From Aureobasidium sp. EXF-3400 (Eukaryota; Ascomycota; Dothideomycetes; Dothideales; Saccotheciaceae): 64,000 bases of DNA. Shown here one piece after another: positions 1 to 11,058 of this stretch (the first letter of the stretch is position 1; each line of letters opens with the position of its first letter). The translations under genes and the position numbers were made by a program. The stretch is taken from positions 86,944-150,943 of the forward strand of contig SWBL01000095.1 in assembly GCA_024195585.1 (NCBI GenBank). Reading direction: 5' to 3'. The notes beneath the pieces were generated by a model. It saw only the letters and a list, made by a program, of their open reading frames with translations, had not been told where the DNA came from and did no database searches.

Positions 1-206
1 TGATCGCGTTCGACGGGTACATCATGGGAGAGAATGCATATTGCGTATGGCATTTTGGCAGACTTGACAAGAAGAAGGCGACCTGAGGCGCCTGTCTAGC
101 AACAGTCAACCGCATCTGCAACGACGTCGACGAGCGCCATCTCGACTGTCAAGCTAAAGGCCCTCCGCTGCGACGCTCCTTTCGTACGACGAGCAGCGCC
201 GTCGTC
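1..206. other. Upstream region of the histidine kinase
   Basis: This left-edge stretch lies upstream of the presumed start codon at 207. I see no open coding segment or RNA gene in it. It is most likely 5' UTR and promoter. Confidence 0.4.
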
Positions 207-3200
207 ATGTCACCTTCTGCTCCAACCGCCTTTGCGGCCAAGTACGATGGTGAAATCGAAGGCGTCAGGGCGCGCGAGTTCTACAAGCATGTCAAGATCC
301 AGGATTGCCTTCAGCCACTGTTTACTGACCCCGCACTTGCAGATACTATGAACCCTTTGACAACCTCATGAAAACGAGCAATGAGAACATCAACTCTGGT
401 TCACAAGGTCGCGCCGCCTCTTTCGACGATGCCCTCGCTGCTTATGCCCAGTTTATCTGCCTGCGACTGCGCATCAGTCGCTGTCTCGTTTCCTGCTTCG
501 ATCGCAACCACCAATACATCCTGGCCGAAGCCACTCCAACTCTCGATCTTAGGACTTCCAAGGCCGATGATCCCAACGACGACCTATGGATGGGCTCAGG
601 CATCCAAGAACGTGGCACACACCTGTGTGAGCGCACTCTTGAGCTGGCCGACGAGAAGGTAGACGATACCCACGATGGCATCTTTGTAGTGCCCAACATC
701 GCAGTAGACGACTGGTACAAGAGCCACAAGCTGCACGTCACTGTGCCTGATCAGACTTGTTTCTACGCTGGCACCGCCATCCGGAGTCCCTATGGCCCTG
801 TCATTGGCGTCATCTCCATTCTAGACACCAAGCCCAGAGACGGTTTCTCGGATTCAGACAAAAGTTTCCTCCAACACATGTCAGACACCATCATGTCTCA
901 TCTCGACATGGTCAGATCGAAAGAAGAACATCGCCGTACATCCCAGATGGTCGTTGGTTTGGGCTCCTTTGTAGAGGGCAAGGATCACGTTGATATGGAT
1001 ATGCATTCCAAAACCCTGCCCAAGAGCAGCCACGTCGAACATCAAGGTACCCCTCCTCCAACTCCTGGAGCTTCCACTTCCAGGCCGCCAGAACTGGCCC
1101 ATATCCAACAAGAGAATCCACCCATGGATCCAGGGAAACTTAACGACATGGACGATAATCTCAGCTTTGAAAATCTCCAAGCTCAAATGTTATCGACCGA
1201 CGTTAAATCTACTTTCCAACGTGCTGCTGGAATCATCAAAAATGCTATCGATGTTGAAGGTGTCGTGTTTCTCGATGCTTCTGTCGGAAGCTTCGGCGCT
1301 CTAGTCCAGTCGGTGCCTGCTGCCTCTGACGACGACGCTGCTTCTTACTTCACTCGCAATGCTGCCTCTAACAAGGAGTGTCATGTCTTGGGAAGCGCAG
1401 GCGAAACCGATCCCAATCTCTCTATTACCGAAGGATTCTTGCACTCTTTCTTGACTCGCTACGGCCAAGGGAGAATTTTCAACATCGACCCCAAAGAGAT
1501 TGAGCTGCACATGACGCAGCCCAGATCACCCGACGAGTCGGAGGACTTTGGCCAAAAGGTCGAGCCGGAAGAGGATCAGCATCCAGACGACGAGACGCGA
1601 GAACAAGTGCGTCAACAGAGACAAAAAGACCTCGCCGACCTGAAGCGCTTGTTTCCAACAGCTCGTTCTCTAGCATTTGTTCCCATGTGGGATGACCACA
1701 GAATGCGTTGGTTTTGTGGTGGCATCATTTGGTCTAACAGGGCGATACGTTTGCTGCACAAGGACTCTGAGTTGAGCTTTCTGCGAGCCTTCGGAATGGC
1801 AATCATGTCCGAGGTTGCCAAGCTTGACACCGCCATGGCAGATAAAACCAAATCTGATTTGCTCAACAGCATCAGCCACGAGCTTCGTAGCCCCTTGCAT
1901 GGTATCCTGGGCAGTATAGAATGTTTGGAGTCATCGGACCTTGATCCCATGCAACACGGTTTGGTTGAGACTGTCGAAACCTGTGGACGCACACTTCTGG
2001 ATACTATCAACCACCTGCTCGACTTCAGCAAGATTAACAACTTTACCCGTAACAAGTCTAAGCGTCAGAAGAATTCCGAGACAAGACAGGCCGACATGTT
2101 GAGTCTCGACTCAACCGTACACTTGCCTACAATCACCGAAGAAGCCCTGGAAACTGTCGTTGCAGGCTACACCTCCGCTGCAAGTTCTCGTCAAGAGTCA
2201 AACGCCAACCAGGCATCCAAGCATACCCACATGACCCCTGATCGGGACGTGAAGGTCATTGTTGACATCGAGGCTAAAGATCACGAAAACTGGCTGCTTT
2301 GTTCCGAAGGAGGAGCGTGGAAGCGTTTAGTCATGAACTTGGTAAGCATGCTAACATTTGGACGGAACGGAATCTAGATACTGACCTCATTCACAGACTG
2401 GCAATAGCTTGAAGTACACGAACGACGGTTTCATCTCCGTACATCTCGCTTCTCAGGAATTACCGAGAGATGGCGAAGGACTCAAGAGAAGCCGTGTCAC
2501 ATTGACCATCAGAGACACCGGCAGAGGTATGTCTAAGGAATACCTGCAGAATCATTTGTTCAGACCTTTTGCACAAGAGGACCCTCTCAACCCTGGAGCA
2601 GGACTCGGCCTTTCTATGGTGCGGCACATTGTCAGCAATCTTGGTGGTGAGATATACGTAGAATCCGAGTTGAACAAGGGCACCGAAATCCGCGTCGAGG
2701 TCATCATGATGAATCCAGTTTCGGGCCCAGAAGCGAATGACGAAGCCTTTGTCATGACTGAAGCAGCACAAAAGCTTCATGGCATCAAGACAGCATTTAT
2801 AGATCCTCCGGTTAATGGGGAATGTTCGGCTCAAAGATCACTTCGCAAAGCGCTCGACAAGCAATGCTGGGGTTGGTTCAAGATGGAGTTCAATACTGTC
2901 AGTGGAGTAGACAAAGTCGGAGATGCAGCAGTGGTGCTTATAACATGTCGCAAACTGCTGGACCTCAAAGAAGAGCTGGTCAAGCTCAACAGACCAGTCA
3001 TAGTCCTCTGCGAAAGCAATATACGACTTCGACAGGCGTACCTCGCGAGCGAAACACTTCGAAAGGCAGTCACGACCGAGTTCATTGCACAACCCTACGG
3101 ACCTCGCAAACTGGCACGCGCGTTTGTAACGTGTAAAGAGCTACAATCACCACAGCTGGAGGATATCGTCTTGTATCGAGATACGGAACTCACGACGCTG

Positions 3201-3737
3201 CCGAGCATGCCCGCCTCGGATGCCCGAGAACATGATGACAAGCAACCGTCACACTCGCACGAACTGACGACATCACGGGTCACACCCAGCCAGGGCAAAG
3301 CAGCAGCCGAAGAGACAAAGGGCTCGGCAGAACAGGCAGACGGACCCAGACCTCTACGCCTTCTCCTTGTCGACGACAACAAGATTAATCTCCAATTGCT
3401 GGTGCGCTACTGCAAATCGAAAAAACACGATTACGCGACAGCAGAAGATGGCGTGGAAGCTGTGGAGGCCTTTTGCTCGCATCAACAAAATGCAGCGACC
3501 AAGTTTGATTTCATCTGCATGGACATCTCGATGCCGAGGATGGATGGATTGGAAGCTACGAGGAGAATCCGTTCTTTTGAACAGAGCAATGGCATGGAAG
3601 CGAGCAAGGTCATTGCATTGACGGGATTGGCGAGTGCAGAAGCACAGCAGGAGGCATTTTCATCTGGAGTTGATCAGTTCATGACCAAGCCTGTGCGACT
3701 AAAAGAGTTGGGTGAGGTGTTGGCTGGCAGACGATGA
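207..3737 (+). CDS. Hybrid histidine kinase (GAF-HisKA-HATPase-REC)
   Basis: A cytosolic two-component phosphorelay sensor, predicted at 1139 aa from exons 207-286, 343-2341 and 2397-3737. Residues of about 30-190 resemble a GAF sensor domain. The HisKA H-box (SHELRSPLHG) puts the phospho-accepting His at about residue 539. The N-box (MNLTGNSLKYTND) spans the second intron. G1 (DTGRGMS), F (LFRPFAQED) and G2 (GAGLGLSMV) boxes follow. The C-terminal receiver domain has LLVDDN, the phosphorylatable Asp of CMDISMPRMDG (about D1069) and the conserved Lys of MTKPV. Intron 2 (2342-2396) is a normal GT-AG intron. Joining the first ATG exon in frame needs a GC donor (AA|GCATGT, 287-342), which gives REFYKYYEPFDNLMK. 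The kinase core is certain, the first exon less so. The input signal is unknown and I do not assign a fungal HK group. Confidence 0.88.
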
Positions 3738-4870
3738 TTTCATTCTGTTTTCTTCTCATTTCTTTGTTACGATGACATTTTGTGTTTATGCGAAAATAAG
3801 ATCATGTGGCATGATGGACGGCAGGGCAGAGGTTGAAAGATGTCACTCAGCGGGTATGGACAACGAAAAAACGGTCCAGTCATTTTCTCGTTATGGCAAT
3901 TCGACTTTTCGCATGCAAAGGTATAGCAAAAACGAAAGATACCCGAGGATACCCATTGATGGGGAAACGGTTTATGGGCTGGCTCAGGAGCTGTTGTTTA
4001 TTGAGGGTGTACGAACGGGTTGTGCAGCCCTATGATTGTAACTATTATGGATTTGTCCCAGCACTTTGGATAGAACAACAACGAAATCGAAATGAAGTTC
4101 AGGATCTAATATACTTTGGTGTATCGCAATGATGAAAGTTTTTGCGAGATATGAGCGAGATTTGTATGGATGCTGTCAATTTAGAAGATCGGGGCCATGG
4201 TAGAATAATTCAAGATGTTTGATGGGTGGGTTTGACAGCAATCGGTAAAAGGCGTTCTTTCATTTCTGGTTGAGTTGCGGGAGGGGCCGTCTTGTTGGTA
4301 ACTACCTGGCCAAAGAAGAAAGAGCACTCTCGGGAACGTTTGTTTGGGTTGGAAGTGGGAAAGAACAGGCTGATGAGGTTTGATGATTTTATTGGGAAGT
4401 TGCGACGACGGGAAATCAAAGTGGCTTGGCTCGGACTGTGGAAATTGCTTTGAAGGAGTGGGAACCAATGGGAGACGTCACTTTTTAGGTTCTGGTTTGA
4501 GTGTTTCAGTTTGGCATTTGCGCAGCAGTCGGTAGCAGGCCTGGTAAGAAGAGGTCTGGTGCCATTTTGTGGACTGAAGGCCGATGTTTTGATGGTCTGT
4601 GGATGCTTCGGCCTTTGTGTGTTGGATGTTGCTTGGTTGTTGCAAGTTGCAGGAGCTTGCTGACGTTTTGCACGGCTTTGCTTTCTTCCTCTCATCAGCT
4701 TCGATCTACCACCAAACACAACAAGACACAACAACGCCAATACACGAAAAACACTTTGGATGCTCGATGCCCGGAGCTTCGGTCGACAGCGCTTATACGA
4801 AACACAAACATGAGTCCAAGTCTACTCCTGAAATTCGTATAGACATCGCAGCAGCACTGGAAGAAGCACC
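3738..4870. other. Intergenic: kinase 3' UTR and TBC gene promoter/5' UTR
   Basis: The stretch holds the kinase 3' end and the leader of the next gene. The last 200 bases are rich in CA and AAC (ACAACAAGACACAACAACG), typical of a fungal 5' leader. Open frames on either strand have no recognisable family and are not called. Confidence 0.45.
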
Positions 4871-7282
4871 ATGAGCCGAACCATGGCTCCCACGGCTTCA
4901 ATCAATGCCGTCCTCGCCAACCAGCATTACCACGCCCAGCAGCAGCAGCGACAGGAGACGCCCGACTCGCCCGTCTCTCCTTCGCAGCCTACCACGCCGC
5001 AGTTTTCATGGCCGCGCAGAGTCCGCAGCCCTGAACCTCATCTCCCGCTGCGCAAGGCCTCGCCCGAGCGCCTGCGACAGAGGATGCCCAGCTTGCCCAC
5101 CACAAAGACCAGACAGAAGCCTGCCAACTTGTTCATCACCACTGATGCTGGTAAAGAGGCTTTGAAACCTGCGACTGCTGGCAGTGTCGCTCCGCCGCAC
5201 AGCTCGAGGGTCAATGTCAAGAGCAACAAGTGGTGGGAGAACACCGACGATGAGAAGAGTCCTGCCCGTCAACGCAACTTTTCAAATGTCGAGCCTCGTT
5301 CGCGTCCTCGTGAACTCTCCATCGCCGGCGCTACGCTGAAGCGACAGGGTAGTTGGCCTCTGGAAGACAATAGCCCAGTCTCAATGCCTGTACCTGAAAT
5401 GGACCGCAACGAAACGCGAACCAGCTATCGCTCGCAAATGACATCGACAAGTAGCCACATGGACTCGACGTCGGGTACAGCACGCAGTAGTATTGCAACC
5501 GCCGACAGCTCTGTTTCGGACTGTGTCAAGATTGACTATGTCGACGATGAGGATGACGCAGATGACAACATGTCTCGCTATGAAGATGATTTGTTGGATA
5601 TGTACATTGCTGGTTTCGGCACACCTGTCAACCTCAGTGTCGACTTGCGCGAGTCGATGCGGAAGTCGATGCGTTTGAGTATGGCCAACTCTCGTACAAA
5701 TAGTTTCTTGCATGCTCCCAAGAGCTCTGTCGATACGCTGGGTGTGCGTCCTGGCACGTCGCCGTCTGGGAGCGAAGTTGGAGGTGGCTCGCACCGACGC
5801 AGTCATTCTGCTAGCATGGTTGATCGTAAGAGTATCCTTGCAGATGCCAATCTTACTCCCTTCGACAGGAACAACAAACCTACCTTGTCGCACAGCAGAA
5901 CCTCGACTCAGATCTTGTCTGGCCGCGACTTGCCCTCCGAACCGCTCTCTGCACCGCCACCTACCGTCGAGCCTTCTCCCGTCCTGTCTCCCATCATTGG
6001 CTCACCCGTGAGCACCAGCATTCCTTTGCCTCCTTCGAAACCCGTTCCTCGCGATCGCTATGGCTTCAAGAAGACTTCTCTTCACATTGCTGTTGAAGAT
6101 TTTGACGCATGGGAGAAAGAGTACAACATCCATCTCGAAAGAAGACGGAATAAGTGGAATATCTTGATGAAGCAATTTGGCTACACGACTGAGAACCCCA
6201 CACGTTTCCCCACCAAATCCGAAAAGATCAAGAGATATGTGAGAAAGGGGATACCACCGGACTGGCGAGGCGCTGCTTGGTTTTGGTATGCTGGCGGTCC
6301 CAAGAAGTTGGCTGAAGACCCTGGGTTATATTGGAATTTGCTCAAGAAGGTCAACCAGGGCGAGCTGAGCGACAATGACCGTGAGCACATCGAACGCGAT
6401 CTCAATCGTACATTCCCAGACAACGACCGCTTCAAACCTGACAATCGACCCACAACCTCAGAGCAGAGCCGTGGTATTGGCGAAACTGAGAACGAGACTC
6501 CGATGATCAAGGCTCTGAGACGAGTGTTGCAAGCCTTTGCTGTTCACAACCCAAGTATAGGATACTGTCAGAGTCTGAACTTCATCGCCGGCCTCCTGCT
6601 CTTGTTCCTCAAGGAAGACGAAGAAAAGGCATTCATCCTACTGAACGTCGTGACCACTGAACATCTTCCTGGTACTCACGGTGTAGCATTAGAAGGAGCC
6701 AACATCGACATTGCAGTTCTCATGACCTCTATCAAGGAATCTCTTCCTGCCATCTGGGCAAAACTAGACGACAAGCCGGGCACACCAGGCGCTGGAGGCG
6801 TACCTCGATTACCCACTGTCAGTCTGGCAACAACAGCATGGTTCATGTCCCTCTTCGTCGGCACTCTCCCCATCGAATGCGTCCTCCGCGTGTGGGACTG
6901 TCTCTTCTTCGAAGGTAGCAAAACCCTCTTCCGCGTCGCCCTCGCCATCTTCAAATCCTCGGAACAAACCATCAAAGCCGTCTCTGACCCCATGGAAATT
7001 TTTCAACTTGTGCAATCCTTGCCTAGAGGAATGTTGGACGCCAACGCGCTCATGGAGACATGTTTCCGCAAACGAGGAGGCTTTGGAGGGTTGAGTCAGG
7101 ATGTTGTGGAGAAGAGGAGGGAGGAAGGAAGGGTTGCTACTAGGAATGGGAGGACGCTTACGGTTAGTGAGGGCAGCGGTAGAGGAAGATTAGGTGGGGG
7201 TGATGGAGATGCTGGGAGAAGGAGCTTTATGAGGGCGAAGAGTAAAACTCGGTTTTCGAGAAGGCAGACTAAGGGGTCGTAG
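4871..7282 (+). CDS. TBC-domain Rab GTPase-activating protein (Msb3/Gyp3-like)
   Basis: This accelerates GTP hydrolysis by Rab GTPases in vesicle transport. The single-exon product is 803 aa. Residues 1-390 are low-complexity, Ser/Pro-rich and probably disordered. A conserved block starts at about residue 395 (DRYGFKKTSLHIA). The TBC domain follows, from about 450 (KRYVRKGIPPDWRGAAW) to about 710. Both catalytic fingers are present: the arginine finger in ERDLNRTFPDND (R513) and the glutamine finger in GYCQSLNF (Q567). The YGFKK block and the RKGIP-x-WRG signature fit the Msb3/Msb4 (Gyp3/Gyp4) branch, whose yeast members act on Sec4 and Vps21-type Rabs. The subfamily is an inference. The C-terminal 60 residues are Gly/Arg-rich. 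An in-frame second ATG at 4883 is an alternative start. Confidence 0.88.
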   Translation: MSRTMAPTASINAVLANQHYHAQQQQRQETPDSPVSPSQPTTPQFSWPRRVRSPEPHLPLRKASPERLRQRMPSLPTTKTRQKPANLFITTDAGKEALKPATAGSVAPPHSSRVNVKSNKWWENTDDEKSPARQRNFSNVEPRSRPRELSIAGATLKRQGSWPLEDNSPVSMPVPEMDRNETRTSYRSQMTSTSSHMDSTSGTARSSIATADSSVSDCVKIDYVDDEDDADDNMSRYEDDLLDMYIAGFGTPVNLSVDLRESMRKSMRLSMANSRTNSFLHAPKSSVDTLGVRPGTSPSGSEVGGGSHRRSHSASMVDRKSILADANLTPFDRNNKPTLSHSRTSTQILSGRDLPSEPLSAPPPTVEPSPVLSPIIGSPVSTSIPLPPSKPVPRDRYGFKKTSLHIAVEDFDAWEKEYNIHLERRRNKWNILMKQFGYTTENPTRFPTKSEKIKRYVRKGIPPDWRGAAWFWYAGGPKKLAEDPGLYWNLLKKVNQGELSDNDREHIERDLNRTFPDNDRFKPDNRPTTSEQSRGIGETENETPMIKALRRVLQAFAVHNPSIGYCQSLNFIAGLLLLFLKEDEEKAFILLNVVTTEHLPGTHGVALEGANIDIAVLMTSIKESLPAIWAKLDDKPGTPGAGGVPRLPTVSLATTAWFMSLFVGTLPIECVLRVWDCLFFEGSKTLFRVALAIFKSSEQTIKAVSDPMEIFQLVQSLPRGMLDANALMETCFRKRGGFGGLSQDVVEKRREEGRVATRNGRTLTVSEGSGRGRLGGGDGDAGRRSFMRAKSKTRFSRRQTKGS

Positions 7283-7924
7283 ATGAGGGATTTGCTCTTA
7301 TGAGGCCTGTGTTGCTTTGGAGAGCTCCTATTCTTGGAAGTTTTGAGACTTTGTCGGTTGGATACAAAGATTCTCACTTTTCTTCTTGTTTTCTTTCTTC
7401 TTGACACTTGTTTGTCACAATCTTGTGGATATACATACATATTTTCTTGGCATGGCGTTTTTTTCTATCAAGGAGTAATTAGGCTTGGTTCATGCATTCC
7501 AGACAACACAAATGTCTAATCAAGGCTATCTCATATGCGTCAACTCTGCCTTTTTTGAACAACGCTTAAAGTGAGTTTCTCTTTGCTTAATTCCACCTTT
7601 TTGGGGTTCCAATCTTGTTTTTACTCGCCCTAGTCTCATCTCGTTCACTTTTCGACTGAGTCGTTTATATTCACTTGTCAGTGGTTTTTCAGCTCTATAT
7701 ATAAGAAAGGCTCTCTTAATCTTCTGCCCAACTTTTTTTTTCCTTTTTTGCAATAAATGCCACCGAGCCACTTGTTTATTCTCTGGAGCTGCTGTCTCCT
7801 AAGGATACGGAGATGATATTGGCTTTGTAACAAGCAAGCACTAGGTACATGAGCAGGTCGGAAATGATGCTTTTCTCGGCTATGTTACTTGGTCTGTTAA
7901 TGGGGTTATGTGGGGTTTCAAGGT

Positions 7925-8085
7925 TGTGGGTTGTGAAGAGGAAGGATGGGAAGGGGAAGCATAGGAAGGGGAGAGACGGGAGGGGGGGGAAGGATGAGGA
8001 TGGGAACAGGAAGGGGAGAGAGGGCAAGGATGGGAAGGGGAGAGTAGACAGGGGGAGGGATGGGAAGGATGGAAGAGAAACCTTG
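7925..8085 (+). repeat. Imperfect purine-rich (GGGAAGGGG-type) repeat
   Basis: The plus strand is almost free of pyrimidines for about 160 bases. It is built from degenerate GATGGGAAGGGGAG-like units with many runs of three or more G, including an eight-G run near 7984-7991. Sequences of this type can form G-quadruplex or triplex DNA. Open frames crossing it are low complexity and not credible as genes. Confidence 0.7.
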
Positions 8086-8519
8086 AGTGTCTTATAAACA
8101 TGACAAAGCTCGAATTGCGAATGTGTCTAGATAAAGAACTACTCTGGTATTTTGGTCAAGCATGCTGAAAGTAGCAAGTTGACCGCATCTGCATTTGAGC
8201 GAGGGGATGATCAGGTGCTGTTTTGTTTGATTTGTTCTCATTTGTTTTAAGTTGTTAGCTCTAAATTAATAAAGAAGAATAAGTACTATAAAGATTGTCG
8301 GTAGGGCAGTTTCCACCAAGAAGATAACACCTCAACTAAAGAGCTCTTTTGTATTACTTACATCTGCTCTTTGCATAAACACAGCTCTTGTATCCAATTC
8401 ACTAGCCTTTGACTACAATGCCCAAGAACAAAACATCACCATCATCGACAGTTAAACGACGCTTGGTTCTGGACATCAAACTCGAAAACAACATTGCAGG
8501 CATCAATCACCGGCTGTTG

Positions 8520-8550
8520 AAGTCGGCTTCCAAGTCGGCTTCCAAGTCGG
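8520..8550. repeat. 12-bp tandem repeat, about 2.6 copies
   Basis: The unit AAGTCGGCTTCC occurs twice in full and once in part. It is a short simple-sequence repeat with no visible function. Confidence 0.7.
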
Positions 8551-8957
8551 GTCTTGTGTTACTACAAGGCAGAGCCAGGCCACAATGAGCAAGGAAGGTA
8601 CATAAACAAAACTAGAGGCTATTGCCATCTCCAGCGAGAACAGTTTCTTTCTCGCTAGCGGGTTGTGCAGTTGTTCAAGTTTTAGCATATGGGAAGCAGG
8701 AAGAAGAGCAGGAAGGGAAAGGGATCTGAAGGGCCTCTTTGTTGAGGGGTGTGAGGCAGAGTGAGTCAAGCGGAGAAGACGTGCAGTTGCGCTTCCCGAG
8801 GGAAAGAAGAAGGATAAGGGGTACTAGGTGAGATAACATGTCTATGCAGAAACCCTCTTTTACATATCTATAGCTAACAGTGTGGACAATCCTTGGTTCA
8901 TGGTATAGCAAAGCTCCTTCGGATATGCCTCTCTATCCTCTGCAATCTTGCTTTGTC

Positions 8958-10365
8958 TCACAGCAATTCCTCCAATGCTTTGTGCATATCACTCATCGAC
9001 CTCGTCTTCCTGACCGGCGCCTTAACAGCAGTCTTGTCCTTACTCAAACTCTTGAGGAACTTCTCTCTATTGCCGCCGACCAGGTTCAAGTGCTCAGCTA
9101 CAGTAGTAGCAGGTGTCTGTGCCAACCACTGCTCAGTACTGAAATCCTCAAACTTGCTCGCTCTAAACATTTCCAGCATCTCCACTGGCTCTGTGCCAAT
9201 GTTTTCGACGTAATGTGCATTGTTCTTTGGCACAATGCCTACATCTCCAGCTTGATAGTTGAACGTTCTTGCATTCCCAGACGCAGCGAAAATCGTTACT
9301 CGAGCGTGTCCACGTAGGAAAAATGACCATTCGTCGGCGTTGGGGTGCCAGTGCATTTCTCTCAAACAACCAGGATTGATGATTACATGTGCTGCTGCTG
9401 TCGTTTTCGAGATAGGAAAATTGGAAGTGTCTGTGATGCGTACCTCGCCTCCTGGAAACTTTTTTGGTGTTTGGGCGAGCATCCGATGGGTGAAGCGGTG
9501 TTTTGAAGGTGTACCCACATTTTTGCGGTCAGACTCTAAAGACCCAGGAATCGTGCCTTGGAAAATGTATTTTTCCTTCTCGGAGAGCAAATCAAAGATC
9601 TTTTCGTCGACGCGGAAGTTTTTCGCTAGGATTGACTTGGGCGTTCTTGCAATGTAATCAGTAAGCAAAAACGTACTATCCTCTGAAAAGGTTCCATCGT
9701 CAAAGATCAGAAGGAATTCAACGCCTTCTTCGCCTGTTCCTTGAATACCGTGTGGAAATCCGGTGGGGAAGTACCATAAATCGCCTTCGGAGAGGTCATC
9801 GATGTAGGAACCGCCTTCAAGGTCGAGGACACTGATGCGGCAGGTGCCTTTGATGATATATGCCCATTCGGATTCGTTGTGCCAGTGCAATTCGCGGTAG
9901 ACTCCTGGGCCGAGACGCATGTTCACGCCTGCGAGTTCCTTTGAGGTAGGAAGTTCGCGGACGGTGGTTTCCCTTGCCCAGCCGCCTTCTTCGAGACGGA
10001 CGTGGGAGTCTGTGAAGGACCTGTGGTGGTTGGTTTAGCGAAGGACATGATAATTTAGGCGCTGAGTTGGTACGAACCACTTCATGTTTGGCATCTTGCC
10101 ATGGTCTGTTTCTGGTGGACAGACGGTATCTGGCTCTTGACGCATGCGGTCTGGGTTCTGAGGTCCAAGGATGTCATTGCCTTTCTTGCCGCGTCGAGGC
10201 ATGGGACTGTAATCTTCTGTCAACGATGGATCTTTGAATTGATCGTTACAGTACTGACACTGAGTCTTCTCCATGTTCGACCTTCTCAAACGCATCCAGA
10301 GCCTCGAGCAGCTTCAAGCTGGCAGCTCGTCTTTCTTCGAGAACGCTCTTTGGAAATTTGGTCAT
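8958..10365 (-). CDS. Bicupin oxalate decarboxylase
   Basis: This converts oxalate to formate and CO2 with Mn bound in two cupin domains. The 432-aa model has exons 10365-10259, 10206-10078 and 10020-8958. The introns are 10207-10258 (GTCAGT) and 10021-10077 (GTTCGT), and both junctions restore conserved text (MPRRGKKGND, KWSFTDSH). Cupin 1 metal ligands are H124, H126, E130 and H169; cupin 2 ligands are H302, H304, E309 and H348. The active-site lid reads SEDST (191-195), where Bacillus OxdC has SENST, so the catalytic Glu (E192) is kept. That favours decarboxylase over oxidase chemistry. No signal peptide is visible (it starts MTKFPKSVLEERR), so the enzyme is probably intracellular, unlike secreted fungal relatives. 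It is convergent with the TBC gene. Confidence 0.93.
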
Positions 10366-11058
10366 TGTGAGTGGTGAGTCGTGTCAATGTTCAGGAATGT
10401 GTCAATGTCAATCTTCAAGAGAGCATCCAAGGTGTAAATACTCTTCAATGAGATGTTCAGAATGATGACTGGATCATGCTGTCAACATGAACGTTGTGTT
10501 TGATCTGCCGGTTATTGGTCTGAGGGTGAGTACGTCATGAAAACATGCGGGGAAGCCGCGAATGCATGCATCCATGTTCGGGGTCGAGTTCCGGGGTTTG
10601 ACACATTTTCCTTCTCTCCTGTTTATGCTGTTGGTTAGTGAGACGATATGAGAGAATTAGCAAGGGACGAACCCAATCGAAAGGCAGAATAACCTGGCCT
10701 CTACGAAGATTTGCGTCGCCGTACGAGACTATTTCTTGATTCGATGCGCCATCAAGGTAGGCAAAGCTTGAGGACGGAATGCTAAGGGAGAACAAATGCC
10801 TTCCAGCACTTTACTCTGAAGTTAACCATAAATCTAACAAACATATCAACAATCCTTGCCGTAGCTTCCACGGCCCGGATTCCATTATAAGAATGTGTTT
10901 GCAGATGTCACATCCACGAAATATCTTGCTGGCAGCTGGCTGTGGGCTTGTTTTTCTCTGCGACATTGATGACGACGGTGCACGGACGCAAAATTGTCTT
11001 TGGCAAAATCAATGACCAGCACCATCCTTTCAGCTTTTTTGCAAACACAGCAACCACC
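10366..11058. other. Divergent intergenic region (oxalate decarboxylase / DUF1275 gene)
   Basis: This lies between two divergent genes and should hold both promoters. I see no coding segment in it. The frame of the DUF1275 gene stays open back to an upstream ATG at 10942, but that extension has no family resemblance. Confidence 0.4.

Larger units (their letters stand above)
7283..8957. other. Gene-poor 1.7-kb stretch with purine-rich tract
   Basis: I find no supportable gene between two convergent 3' ends. The stretch contains a strongly G-rich tract at 7925-8080 and three 12-bp tandem units at 8520-8550, both listed separately. The rest is AT-rich UTR-like sequence. Confidence 0.45.

Noticed and set aside
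4210..4740. 176-codon minus-strand frame upstream of the TBC gene
   Set aside because: Its composition is that of an antisense UTR (Gln/Asn/Pro/Thr-rich), with no motif.
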